Positions 52,293-60,845 are shown, counted from the stretch's first letter. The stretch: 64,000 bases of DNA from Streptomyces pinistramenti (GCF_020564935.1 NZ_JAJCXB010000012.1:1-64000), one strand, 5' to 3'. Notes: generated by a model not told the origin, from the sequence alone. Numbers and translations: made by a program.

Positions 52293-53711
52293 TCATACGC
52301 TCTCGACCGAGCCCGTGAAACCCCTCGACGCCGAAGCACTCGCAGCGGCCGCGACCGCCCTCTCCTCCTGCCCGTACCTCTCGGCGATGAGGAAGGCGAG
52401 ATCCATGGACTGGCCACGGCTCAGCCTCGGGTCGCAGGCGGTCTCGTACCGTGACCGGAGATCGTCGTGCCCGATGCCGTCGCCGCCGCCCACGCATTCG
52501 GTGACCGGCTCGCCGGTGAGTTCCAGATGGACGCCACCGGGATGCGTGCCCAGGCCGCGGTGCACCTCGAAGAAGCCGGTCACCTCGTCCGCGATGGTGT
52601 CGAAGTGGCGGGTCTTGTGGCCGTCGGGGGCGGTGTAGGTGTTGCCGTGCATCGGGTCGCACACCCATGCCACCAGGGCTCCGCTGCGGCGTACCGCCTC
52701 GATGAGCGGGGGCAGGGCGTCGCGGACGCGGTCGCTGCCCATGCGGATGATGAACGTGAGCCGGCCCGGCTCGCGGTGCGGATCGAGGCGGTCGATCAGC
52801 GCCAGGGCGTCCTCGGGGCGGGTGGCAGGACCCAGCTTGACGCCGATGGGGTTGCGGATCCGGGCGGCGTACTCGATGTGGGCGCCGTCCGCCCGGCGGG
52901 TGCGCTCGCCGATCCACACCATGTGCCCGGACCCCGCGTACCGGTGCCCGGTGGCCGGGTCCACCCGGGTGAGCGCCGACTCGTAGTCGAGGAGCAGTGC
53001 CTCGTGGCTGACGAAGAACGGCGGCGCGGGCCGCGCGGGCCGCTCCAGTCCGTAGGCACGCGCCAGGGCGAGCGCGGTCTCCACCTCGCCGACCAGCCGC
53101 TCGTACCGTTCCCCGACCGGTGAACGCAGCACGAACTCCCGGTTCCTGGCCTGGACCTGGCCCAGCTCGGGGTGTCCGGCGGCGGTGAGGCTGCGCACCA
53201 GATTGAGGGTCGCGGCCGAGCACTGGTACATCAGGCCCAGCCGGCGCGGGTCCGGCGTGCGGGCCTCGGTGGTGAACTCGTTGCCGTTGACGCAGTCCCC
53301 CCGGTAGGAGGGGAGCGTGATCCCGTTCCTGGTCTCCGTCGGGCTGCTGCGCGGCTTTCCGTACTGACCGGCGATCCGCCCCACGGTGACGACCGGCGAC
53401 GAGGAGCCGTACGCGATCACCAGCGCCATCTGCGCCAGCGTCTCCAGCTTGTCATTGACGGCCTGCGCCCCCACGCCGGCGAAGGTTTCGGCGCAGTCGC
53501 CTCCCTGGAGCAGGAAGGCGTCACCCTTCGCCACCTCCGCGAGCCGGGATCGGAGGGCGTCGCTCTCACGCGGTCTGACCAGCGGCGGCAGGGCGGACAG
53601 GTGCGCGAGAACGTCACGCAGGGCATCCGGGTCGGGCCATTCCGGCTGCTGGTCGGCCGGCAGATTCCGCCAAGACGCGTGTGCGTCAGGGCTGTTCGTG
53701 AAGGTGTCCAT
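52293..53711 (-). CDS. class II 3-deoxy-7-phosphoheptulonate (DAHP) synthase
   Basis: A 472-aa plant-type DAHP synthase that condenses PEP and erythrose 4-phosphate, the entry to the shikimate pathway. Signatures are FLLQGGDCAETF (metal Cys, about 68), VGRIAGQYGKPRSSP (about 105), LPSYRGDCVNG, FFVSHEALLLDYE (about 225), GVKLGPATRPEDA (about 285) and VAWVCDPMHGNTY (about 345). The pairing with prephenate dehydratase and a nearby chorismate mutase suggests a dedicated copy for specialised metabolism. ATG 53711 has only a weak site (GGGGTCG). It is second in the leftward unit, 113 bp after prephenate dehydratase. Confidence 0.94.
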   Translation of the reverse strand: MDTFTNSPDAHASWRNLPADQQPEWPDPDALRDVLAHLSALPPLVRPRESDALRSRLAEVAKGDAFLLQGGDCAETFAGVGAQAVNDKLETLAQMALVIAYGSSSPVVTVGRIAGQYGKPRSSPTETRNGITLPSYRGDCVNGNEFTTEARTPDPRRLGLMYQCSAATLNLVRSLTAAGHPELGQVQARNREFVLRSPVGERYERLVGEVETALALARAYGLERPARPAPPFFVSHEALLLDYESALTRVDPATGHRYAGSGHMVWIGERTRRADGAHIEYAARIRNPIGVKLGPATRPEDALALIDRLDPHREPGRLTFIIRMGSDRVRDALPPLIEAVRRSGALVAWVCDPMHGNTYTAPDGHKTRHFDTIADEVTGFFEVHRGLGTHPGGVHLELTGEPVTECVGGGDGIGHDDLRSRYETACDPRLSRGQSMDLAFLIAERYGQEERAVAAAASASASRGFTGSVESV

Positions 53712-53824
53712 GGAATGTTCGACCCCGCGTTCAGACGTGGTGCGCGGACGGGCGGTGAGGGTGCGAGGGCCTCTGCTTCCGGTCACGTCGGCCCCGTGAG
53801 CAGGCGTGATCCGAACGAGAGGCC

Positions 53825-54805
53825 CTAGACGATCAGGGCGGCTGCCGACCCCGCTGTCCGAGCGGTGTCGGATGCGGGATGGGAGCCCAGAGAACGCAAC
53901 TCGGGCAGCCGCGCGAGCAGTTCCTCGGTGACGGTACGCACCAGGGGTTGCGCCGCGTGCCCGGCGCAGTCGATGAGCACCGTGACGGAGCCTTCGGGCC
54001 CGGCGGCCGTGACGTGGGTGCGGTGGGGGAGGAGCGGACGGCGGCCCGCGCCGCCGAAGACCTCCTCGATGCGGGCACGGACAGCGTCCGGATCGCCCGC
54101 GACGCGGCCCAGCAAGGTGGTGCGGTGGACAGCGGCGGACTGCGGCCGGCCGGGCGAGCCGGAGACGAGGACGAAGCGGGTGGAGGCGCCTTCGTGGTCC
54201 TGGATGCCGTGGGCGAGGCCGGTCAGCGCGTAGGTGAGGGCCGCGGTGTGCGGTGCGACGGCCGCGTCGTACCGCCCCTCGCTCACCTGCTGGGCGCCCG
54301 CCGCGTTGGACGCCGCCGGCACCCAGCGCGCCCACGGCAGCCGGTCCGCCAGCCATCGGCGTACCTGCGGACGCGCATGGGGATGGCCCGCGACGGTGCG
54401 AATGTCCTCCGCGGAGGTGCCCGCACGTACCAGGAGCGAGAAGACCACGGACAGCCGAACTTCCTGACGGATCGTCAGTGGTTCTCCGGCGGCCAGCGCA
54501 TCGACCGTGCCGGGGACCGGACCGCTGACGGTGTTGTCCAGCGGCACCACGGCCGCGTCCGCCTCCTGGCGGCGTACCGCGTCCAGGGCCTGGGCCGCCG
54601 ATGGTTTCGGCAGCAGACGAGCGCCGGCCGATTCCGAGATGCTGCGCGCCGCGATCTCGGTGAACGTTCCCTCGGGCCCGAGATAGGAAATGCCGGACAG
54701 GCGGGCGGAATCGCGGTGGACGCGGCCCTCGTGCGGCATATCCCCGAGGGACGGGATTCCGGCGGCGGCCGCCGAAGCGTGCGTACCCACGGTCGTTGGA
54801 GCCAT
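53825..54805 (-). CDS. pheA: prephenate dehydratase
   Basis: A 326-aa prephenate dehydratase that makes phenylpyruvate from prephenate. The catalytic domain is at about 35-220: ISYLGPEGTFTEIAARSI, VVPLDNTVSGPVPGTVDAL (where the usual ENS has become DNT), and the signature STRFVLVSG (about 217) with the essential Thr-Arg-Phe. The C-terminal part (about 230-310) is ACT-like but divergent, so feedback control by phenylalanine may be altered or lost. ATG 54805 has GAGGCGGGG upstream. It is first of the leftward unit and divergent from the AfsA-like gene. The symbol denotes the enzyme type; it may not be the housekeeping copy. Confidence 0.9.
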   Translation of the reverse strand: MAPTTVGTHASAAAAGIPSLGDMPHEGRVHRDSARLSGISYLGPEGTFTEIAARSISESAGARLLPKPSAAQALDAVRRQEADAAVVPLDNTVSGPVPGTVDALAAGEPLTIRQEVRLSVVFSLLVRAGTSAEDIRTVAGHPHARPQVRRWLADRLPWARWVPAASNAAGAQQVSEGRYDAAVAPHTAALTYALTGLAHGIQDHEGASTRFVLVSGSPGRPQSAAVHRTTLLGRVAGDPDAVRARIEEVFGGAGRRPLLPHRTHVTAAGPEGSVTVLIDCAGHAAQPLVRTVTEELLARLPELRSLGSHPASDTARTAGSAAALIV

Positions 54806-55221
54806 CAGGGAAACCCCGCCTCTCGACACGGAAATGGGAGGGAGAAAAAGGTGCGTGGCCTGGTTGTTCCGCCACGACGACGCTCTGCCTCGGCGGCGGT
54901 TACGGTGAATCGGCGGCCTTTTCCAGAGTGCGGACGTACAAGAGGTCCCAACAGTCGACCGATGGACCTGTAGGCAATCGCCTACTTCCCGGGAACTAGG
55001 CCGGTTCGCCGATCCGCGGGCAGCGGGCGAGCAGGTGCGGACCCGGTGAGCCATAGCCCGGAAGTATTAGACGGACCGTTGTACGCCTTAAGGCCAACTA
55101 CCGTGCGCTGGGCCTGACCTAGATGCTGGAGCTACTCATTCCGGTGCCTGCCGCTCATGGCTGCACGGTCCCGGACGTATCACGGCCGTCCGATAGCAAT
55201 CAGGTACAACCTGGAGGAAAC
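54806..55221. promoter_or_regulatory. palindrome-rich divergent control region of the aromatic cluster
   Basis: The 416 bp between prephenate dehydratase and the AfsA-like gene contain GTAGGC-AATC-GCCTAC (54970-54985), TTCCCGGGAA (54986-54995), ACGGACCGT (55071-55079) and GCCTTAAGGC (55085-55094). Several are likely operators. ACGGACCGTTGT recalls gamma-butyrolactone-receptor sites but is not a full match. Confidence 0.45.
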
Positions 55222-55980
55222 ATGACAGTCGAGACAGCCAGCTCACTGCTTGTTGTCGGAGACCGATTCGTGGACTTCGCGCGTGCCGTGGGCGCCACGA
55301 CATTCTCCGAACTCGTTCATACTCTGGACAACGGGGATCACGACAGCCCCAGCGCGACGCTGACCGTCCACGCCGGTCAGGGGATTGACGACTACGCCGT
55401 GGCCTATCTGCGCGACGCCGCCGAGCGCCGTGGCCTCAAGATCGACGTGGAACCGGCCGGCCGTGACGCCGAGTTGGTCGGACGCCAGCACGTCCACAAG
55501 GCACGCCAGGACAACGTGCTCATATCCACCCTGGTGCGGCTCGGCGCCGATGAGTTCGAAGCGGATCTGCGCCTCCACGACCACAACGAACTGCTCGTTG
55601 ACGTCCAGGACCGGGTGCACGTCCAGGGAATGGTGGCGGTCGAGGCGAGCCGGCAGATGTTTCTCGCCGTCATCGAGGACCATTTCCTGTCCGCGTGGCC
55701 GCAGCAGCGCTACTACATCGTGATCAACGAGATGAACACCAAATTCGGGAACTTCCTGTTCCCGGTCGCGGCCAAGGTCCGTCTGCGGGTGGACAGCGTC
55801 GATGCATCCGATTCCGCCCGGATTCCCCTGCAGGTGACCGTGACGATCGAGCAGGCCGGCCGGCCCGCCGCCACGACCACGGTCGACCTGGCGGCCTTCG
55901 CCCCCGGCGTGGTCGACGGCAAGGAGATCCGGCGTGCCAAGCAGGCGGCCGACTTCGTCACGGCGACCACCGATGCCTGA
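55222..55980 (+). CDS. AfsA-like hotdog-domain protein (single domain)
   Basis: A 252-aa protein. Residues about 90-245 match the AfsA hotdog family: QHVHKARQDNVLISTLVRLG, then VQDRVHVQGMVAVEASRQMF, where EASRQ is the family hallmark. AfsA proteins acylate dihydroxyacetone phosphate to start gamma-butyrolactone hormones and have two hotdog repeats. This one has one, plus an N-terminal piece (about 1-85) I do not recognise. It could be an acyltransferase, thioesterase or dehydratase acting on an aromatic acyl group. GGAGG lies ideally before the ATG. The chorismate mutase gene overlaps its stop by 8 bp. Confidence 0.75.
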   Translation: MTVETASSLLVVGDRFVDFARAVGATTFSELVHTLDNGDHDSPSATLTVHAGQGIDDYAVAYLRDAAERRGLKIDVEPAGRDAELVGRQHVHKARQDNVLISTLVRLGADEFEADLRLHDHNELLVDVQDRVHVQGMVAVEASRQMFLAVIEDHFLSAWPQQRYYIVINEMNTKFGNFLFPVAAKVRLRVDSVDASDSARIPLQVTVTIEQAGRPAATTTVDLAAFAPGVVDGKEIRRAKQAADFVTATTDA

Positions 55981-56275
55981 AGCCGACGCGGACGTGATCG
56001 CGCCGAGCGCGGCGGCGGAGATTCGCCGCCGCCGGGAAGCCATCGACGACCTCGACGGCCGGATCATCGGCTTGCTGGAGGAGCGGCGCCGCACTTCAAG
56101 TGAAATCCAGCAGATACGCAAGGGCAGCGGCGGGGCGGGACTGGACCGTTCGCGGGAGGAGATCGTCCTCGCTCGCTACGGCGACGCCCTGGCGGACGAG
56201 GGCCGGCACGTGGCGTCGGCGGTCCTGTCGCTGTGCAGGGGCCAGCTGCCGCAGCCCGGTCCTTCGGCCGCCTGA
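55973..56275 (+). CDS. chorismate mutase, AroQ class
   Basis: A 100-aa monofunctional chorismate mutase converting chorismate to prephenate. The AroQ helix 1 pattern is IRRRREAIDDLDGRIIGLLE followed by ERRRTSSEIQQIRK (about 15-48), with the active-site Arg and Lys, then LDRSREEIVLARY (about 55). The ATG overlaps the end of the AfsA-like gene by 8 bp, so translation is coupled. Its product is the substrate of the divergent prephenate dehydratase, which ties the two arms together. Confidence 0.9.
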   Translation: MPEADADVIAPSAAAEIRRRREAIDDLDGRIIGLLEERRRTSSEIQQIRKGSGGAGLDRSREEIVLARYGDALADEGRHVASAVLSLCRGQLPQPGPSAA

Positions 56276-56306
56276 TATCGGACAACGGGACGAGAGGAAC
56301 AGTGCG

Positions 56307-56984
56307 TTGGCCCGCATTTACGAAATCGATGGCATCGCACCACGGGTGCACCCGACCGCTTTCGTTCACCCCGACGCGGTGCTCATCGGCAATGTCGCCG
56401 TGGGCCCCGACTGCTACATCGCACCTCTGGCGAGCCTGCGCGGTGATTTCGGGGAGATCAGAATCGAGGCGGGCGCCAACATCCAGGATGCTTGCGTGGT
56501 GCACTGCTTCCCGGGCACCACCACCGTGGTGGAAGAGGACGGGCACGTCGGGCACGGCTCGGTGCTCCACGGCTGCCGGATCGGCCGCGGAGCGCTGATC
56601 GGCATGAAATCTGTGATTATGGACGGCGCCACGATCGGTGAACTGGCGTTTGTCGGCGCGAACAGCTTCGTGAAATCCGGATACGAGGTGACCGCACGGC
56701 ACCTGGCGGTCGGCAGCCCGGCGCGGATCCAGCGTGAACTCACCGAGGAAGAGCTGTCCTGGAAAGCCAATGGGACGCGCCTCTACCAGGAACTCAGCCG
56801 CCGCTCACGCGAGAGCCTCCGCGAGACGGAGCCACGGAGCTGGGACGAGACGGATTCCGGGCCAGGTGACCTTCGGGTATTCGACGCGGTGGTCTCCGGT
56901 GGCACGCCGGCCCATGTGCCCCTCCAGCAGCACCGCGCGGCGACGTCCACCACACCGCCCGCCACGAGCGGAGAGAAGAAATGA
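56307..56984 (+). CDS. gamma-carbonic anhydrase/PaaY-like hexapeptide protein
   Basis: A 225-aa left-handed beta-helix protein of the CaiE/PaaY/gamma-CA group. Hexapeptide repeats run over about 15-150 (VHPTAFVHPDAVLIGNVAVG, ANIQDACVVHCFPG, GHVGHGSVLHGCRIGRGALI). The metal-binding His pattern HCF...GHVGHG is present. PaaY in phenylacetate breakdown is a thioesterase that removes dead-end CoA esters, a tempting parallel next to phenylpyruvate enzymes. The C-terminal about 50 residues are extra. No ATG or GTG fits; TTG 56307 with GAGAGGA 8 nt upstream gives MARIYEIDG, the expected N-terminus. Confidence 0.85.
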   Translation: MARIYEIDGIAPRVHPTAFVHPDAVLIGNVAVGPDCYIAPLASLRGDFGEIRIEAGANIQDACVVHCFPGTTTVVEEDGHVGHGSVLHGCRIGRGALIGMKSVIMDGATIGELAFVGANSFVKSGYEVTARHLAVGSPARIQRELTEEELSWKANGTRLYQELSRRSRESLRETEPRSWDETDSGPGDLRVFDAVVSGGTPAHVPLQQHRAATSTTPPATSGEKK

Positions 56985-57514
56985 CCGGAAGCCCCTGACT
57001 TCCGGACATTCCGAATCCCTCCCGGCACCCGCCCTCTTGGGCCGCCTGTCAGAATGACGACGGGTGGTCCAAGAGTGCGTTGCGACGCCGTTTTCCGAAG
57101 CGCCCATGACACGCCGGCGCCAGCTCCGCACACTCGGCGCCGGCGAACGGAAAGTTACGCCGATGATTCCGGCGTGCGTCCTCCACTTTTCACGGTCGCC
57201 AAGGATGCGTAACTTTTATCGCGTGAACCGCCATGGCCGGTTGAGCTGGGGTACATTTGAGCCTTGCGCAAGCAATCCTCGGAAGGATTGCAGTTCGTTG
57301 CGAGGCACTGGAATTCAATTCCACATCCGAGTCCAAGCCCGAGTACGCGTGGGTGCAGTGAGCGTCCAGGTGTGCTCACGCGATGGATCGATCCCGTCCG
57401 CGAATCCCGTTGTTCCCTTCGCGGGCGCATGGTTGGAGCCGGCCCCGATGGCGTGGTCGGTCTTACGTCTCAAGCATGGCTTGCGGTAACAGTTCTCAGG
57501 AGATGACGGACGTC
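56985..57514. other. AT-richer non-coding region upstream of the first LuxR gene
   Basis: No credible gene in 530 bp. It contains CTTGCGCAAG (57263-57272), a hairpin GCAATCCT-CGGA-AGGATTGC (57272-57291) and the palindrome TGGAATTCAATTCCA (57309-57323), within 61 bp. These are probable regulatory sites for the LuxR gene. Confidence 0.45.
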
Positions 57515-57889
57515 ATGCCTACCCACGAGACATCTGTCCCGACAGTGCAACTTCAATGTTTCGTCAAGACCACGGTAAACGAATTGACCGCAGGAGGCGA
57601 TGGAGGTCGCCCGGGCCGCAACGGGGCAGGGGGACCATTGAACGTCGTGCGTAGCTTACCGATACCCAAGACTCATGGCCGTAGCAGAAAAGATCTGACA
57701 GGGCGTGAGATCCAAGTCCTGGCCGCGATTATACAAGGAAAATCGAACCGAAGCATAGGGCGTGATCTGAGAATTTCCGAGCACACGGTCAAAGCGCACA
57801 TCCGGTCGATCTTCGCGAAACTCCGGGTGGCATCGCGCACCGAGGCGGCGATGGCCGGACTGCGGCTGGGCATGGTGTCGCTGGCCTGA
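57515..57889 (+). CDS. HTH-only LuxR-family regulator with TTA codon
   Basis: A 124-aa protein with only a LuxR/NarL DNA-binding domain (about 60-118): LTGREIQVLAAIIQGKSNRS, IGRDLRISEHTVKAHIRSIF, AKLRVASRTEAAMAGLRLGM. There is no receiver or sensor domain, so activity must depend on its level or on another ligand mode. Codon 48 (57656-57658) is TTA, the rare leucine codon read only by the bldA tRNA in Streptomyces. ATG 57515 is 12 nt after AGGAG; ATG 57503 is directly against it. A paralogue faces it at 58246-58611. Confidence 0.85.
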   Translation: MPTHETSVPTVQLQCFVKTTVNELTAGGDGGRPGRNGAGGPLNVVRSLPIPKTHGRSRKDLTGREIQVLAAIIQGKSNRSIGRDLRISEHTVKAHIRSIFAKLRVASRTEAAMAGLRLGMVSLA

Positions 57890-58245
57890 CGGCCCAGTGG
57901 TCCGGGGCCCATGGCTCGATGGGCGGCGTGCGGGTGTTCCGCCGGACCAGGAGAGGAAAGGCGACGCGAAGGTCATGAATCCATGCTGGCCGGTGGCGGA
58001 CCATAAGTCCAGTGACGGAATATCGCCAGACGTTAAGGGCAGCTGAACGCTGGAATGTCGATTCCGCCGGCCCCGCGCCACGTCCCGCAGGGCCGGCCGG
58101 CACCCCAATGCGCCAGGCCACCGCCCGTCACCCCGCCGGCCACGTCACGGTCGGGCCGCGGATAAGGAGAACCACCCGGTCCGGCGGAAATCGGCGAACT
58201 CGGCGAATCCTCTGGATGCTCGATGTGGAGTCCGCACCGGAAGGT
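57890..58245. other. intergenic region between convergent LuxR genes
   Basis: No gene. CCGGCCC/GGGCCGG (58068-58097, 16-nt loop) is a possible shared terminator. Nothing else stands out. Confidence 0.4.
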
Positions 58246-58611
58246 TCACAGGGCGCACGTCGGTCCCGGGTCCGGGTCAGGATCCGGGGTCGGCATAGAG
58301 ATATCGCCGTTCTGAAGCGCGAGAACCGCCGCCTGAGTGCGACTCGACACATTCATCTTGATGAATATGGACCGTATGTGGACCTTGACGGTACGTTCCG
58401 AAATCCCCAGCGCGCGGCCTATGGCCCGATTGGATAAACCGATGGCGATGCTCTGCATTACCTCGGTTTCCCGGGGTGTCAGCTGCGGGCGATCTGTCCT
58501 GTCCGCGGTCGACTGGTCTGCTGGACGCAATTCGCCGGAAGGCGGATCCCTGTCGTCGCCTGACGTCCCGTGGGGCTCGTCCTCCCACTCGCCTGGCAGC
58601 TGAGAACTCAT
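58246..58611 (-). CDS. second HTH-only LuxR-family regulator with TTA codon
   Basis: A 121-aa protein. Its DNA-binding domain (about 42-102: LTPRETEVMQSIAIGLSNRA, IGRALGISERTVKVHIRSIF, IKMNVSSRTQAAVLALQNGD) is a close paralogue of the protein at 57515-57889, in convergent orientation. The N-terminal 40 residues are acidic and the tail is Pro/Asp-rich. There is no receiver domain. Codon 59 (58435-58437) is TTA, inside the HTH. ATG 58611 is chosen for the AAAGGGG site; ATG 58629 is possible. A near-consensus promoter lies just upstream. Confidence 0.87.
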   Translation of the reverse strand: MSSQLPGEWEDEPHGTSGDDRDPPSGELRPADQSTADRTDRPQLTPRETEVMQSIAIGLSNRAIGRALGISERTVKVHIRSIFIKMNVSSRTQAAVLALQNGDISMPTPDPDPDPGPTCAL

Positions 58612-59222
58612 TTTCGAACCCCTTTGCATACGCTAGCAAGCTGCTCATTCACTGTCAATGATCTTCGTGTTGCGTTCAGCACTCGGTTATCCCGATATGG
58701 TGGATCCAGGAAAGGTGCCCGAAACATTGCCGACGTGTGACGCGCCCGACCCCGCCGGATTCCTGCCGACAGCTCTCTCGTTTACCGGCCGTCCCCAGTT
58801 GTCCTCGTCTCCATGGGCGGTCTCGGCAGGCCGCGGCCCCACGCCGGCCCCCGCTGTCCCAGGTGCGTCGATATGTTTGCATCAGCCACGTCCGCCGCGC
58901 CCTTGGTGCGGAGCCCCCGTGCCGACGGTAAGACGCCCGAACCGGGACGCTCAGTTCCGCTGTCCCGACGATCAAGATCGCGAGCACCGGGACACGGTCC
59001 CGCAGCTGGTCAGCGTGGAGGCGAAGCAGCGGGGACTCGTCGGCGGAGGTGCGCCATCGCGGCGGAGACGGGCGAGACGCACAACGACCCGCGCGCACGG
59101 GCGACTTCGGTCGGTATGACCACTCGTTCGCCCCTGCGAGCCCGCCCGCCCAGCCGTGTGCCCAAGCACATTCCCCGGCGGGGCGGACCGTTCCCTCCCA
59201 CCGTGCCGGCCACCGCAAGGCC
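58612..59222. other. gene-free region upstream of the second LuxR gene
   Basis: About 610 bp with no convincing gene on either strand. The long open frames here lack codon bias and any recognisable domain. Apart from the LuxR promoter at its left edge I see nothing in it; it may be a decayed gene. Confidence 0.35.
58630..58658 (-). promoter_or_regulatory. near-consensus promoter of the second LuxR gene
   Basis: Reading leftward: TTGACA (58653-58658), 17-bp spacer, TAGCGT (58630-58635), about 20 bp before the ATG at 58611. Confidence 0.7.
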
Positions 59223-60146
59223 CTAACCGCTGAGGGCGACCGGTTCCCTCCACGAACTGGAGGCTTGGTGCGTCCGGGCCAGTATGCCGAGCATTCCCAG
59301 GGTCGCCGGGTTCGCTTTCTCGGCGGTCACCGCGTAAATCTGCCGCGAGAATTGCGGCCGGAGGGGCTTGAGAACAACCCCGCTGGTCATTTGATCGGAG
59401 GCCATGTGGGGCACGACGGCCATGCCGAGGCCGGCCTCGACGAGACGGCTGACGGTCGTGAAGTCGTCGCTGTCGAAAACCACTCGGGGTGTGAAGCCGG
59501 CCAGTCCGCAGATGTGCGTCAGCATGCGGGAGCACAGCGGGTCGTGGTTCTGGATCCACGACTCGCCGCGTAATTCTTCGGCATTCACCGTGGGCTCGTT
59601 GGCGAGCCGGTGATCGGCGGGGAGTACGACGTGCATGACATCGCGGAGCAGCGGAACGGCGTGCAGATCGTGCAGGTCGATGACGTCCGCGAAGGCGTAG
59701 GTGAAGACGACGGCGAGGTCGACGCTTCCCGACCGCAGCAGTTCGATGCTGTGATCGGACGGGTGGCTGCGCAAGGTGAGTTCGACTTCGGGATGCATAC
59801 GCCGGAAGGTGGCGATGGCCTCGGGGAGCAGGCGGGCGCTCGCGGTGGGAAAGGTCGCCATGCGCAGCCGGCCGGCCCGCAGATGGACCAGGTCGTCGAG
59901 TTCACGTTGTGCCGTGTCGAGTCTGTCCAGCAGAGCCGAGGTGTGATCGGCCAGTAGCCGTCCCGCTTCGGTGAGTTGGATTCCGCGTCGCAGCCTGATG
60001 ACCAGCGGGGTTCCCGCCTGCCGTTCCAGGGCGCTGATCTGCTGGGAAACCGCCGAGGGGGTGAACGCGAGAATTTCGGCCGCCTTGGTCATCGAGCCGG
60101 CTTCGGCAACCGTGTGCAGGACGTGGAGTCGTCGGAAGTCCAGCAT
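59223..60146 (-). CDS. LysR-family regulator with TTA codon
   Basis: A 307-aa LysR-type regulator. The N-terminal winged HTH is LDFRRLHVLHTVAEAGSMTK, AAEILAFTPSAVSQQISALE, RQAGTPLVIRLRRGIQLTEAG (residues 2-62). The effector-binding domain runs from about 90 to 295 (RLRMATFPTASARLLPEAIA). These proteins activate divergent or linked operons in response to a small molecule. It is divergent from the cupin gene across about 700 bp. Codon 192 (59571-59573) is TTA. There is no clear ribosome site before ATG 60146. Confidence 0.92.
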   Translation of the reverse strand: MLDFRRLHVLHTVAEAGSMTKAAEILAFTPSAVSQQISALERQAGTPLVIRLRRGIQLTEAGRLLADHTSALLDRLDTAQRELDDLVHLRAGRLRMATFPTASARLLPEAIATFRRMHPEVELTLRSHPSDHSIELLRSGSVDLAVVFTYAFADVIDLHDLHAVPLLRDVMHVVLPADHRLANEPTVNAEELRGESWIQNHDPLCSRMLTHICGLAGFTPRVVFDSDDFTTVSRLVEAGLGMAVVPHMASDQMTSGVVLKPLRPQFSRQIYAVTAEKANPATLGMLGILARTHQASSSWREPVALSG

Positions 60147-60845
60147 GTCGTCAAGTCTATTCAGAACCAGGGGCGTTGTCGTCGCCCGCGTGATCTGACG
60201 CCGTTCCCCATGCCCGCCGAAACGGACTCGACCCGGTGGCGGACTGCCCCCTGCATGAACTCCGGCGTGAACTTCCCGCTGTGCGTCCGCTCCCACTCAA
60301 AGACATCCCGCCCACTCCCTCGTGCCGTCCAGCCCAAGCGGCTGAAGCGTCGTGGCCCAGCTCGGCATACCGCCTCTTCGCAGCCGGTTGGGCAGGCATG
60401 GCGGCTCGGTGCGCCGCTTCGGGCCGTTGCGCTGTCCGGACGGATGAGAAGACTCAACTCCACGATAAGAGACGTAAACTGACTGCGGGGCATACAAATC
60501 GGCCAAGGCGTGACGATGGTCGGCGCGATTCCGCCTCGACCACGACTTCCGTTCTTGCTCCCTTCCAGGGGATTCCACCGGGATTTTGTGGCGCCGCACG
60601 GCGCCGGCCGTGACCGCTCGCGTGAGCACGTCGGCCCGGCAGTCGCCGCCGGCCTGCCCGAAGGAGGCCATCGGCCTGCCTGAAGGGAGTCGTCGCATCG
60701 AGCATCAACGCAGATCAGCGACGCTGACAATCGACCGTAAGGAGTACGCCCAACGGTCGATTGTCGTTCCCTGAGCCGGCGGCAGAAGCTGAGATCGAAA
60801 GCCGGTCGACGCTCCTCGGAGCGCGAGTGCGCAGGACCCCATGGA
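60147..60845. other. long divergent control region with a 13-bp inverted repeat
   Basis: No credible gene in about 700 bp between the LysR and cupin starts. It presumably holds the LysR binding sites. The most striking element is the inverted repeat at 60726-60765. Confidence 0.4.
60726..60765 (+). promoter_or_regulatory. 13-bp perfect inverted repeat with a ribosome-site-like loop
   Basis: GACAATCGACCGT (60726-60738) is exactly complementary to ACGGTCGATTGTC (60753-60765). The 14-nt loop contains AAGGAG. It sits 80 bp before the cupin ATG. Confidence 0.6.

Noticed and set aside
55071..55082. A true gamma-butyrolactone receptor (ARE) box.
   Set aside because: Only half of the expected motif is present and the second half-site is not convincing; kept only as a resemblance.
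58658..59119. Possible 153-aa rightward gene in the gap before the LysR gene.
   Set aside because: No ribosome site, no domain, Pro/Arg-rich random-like composition, and weak codon bias.
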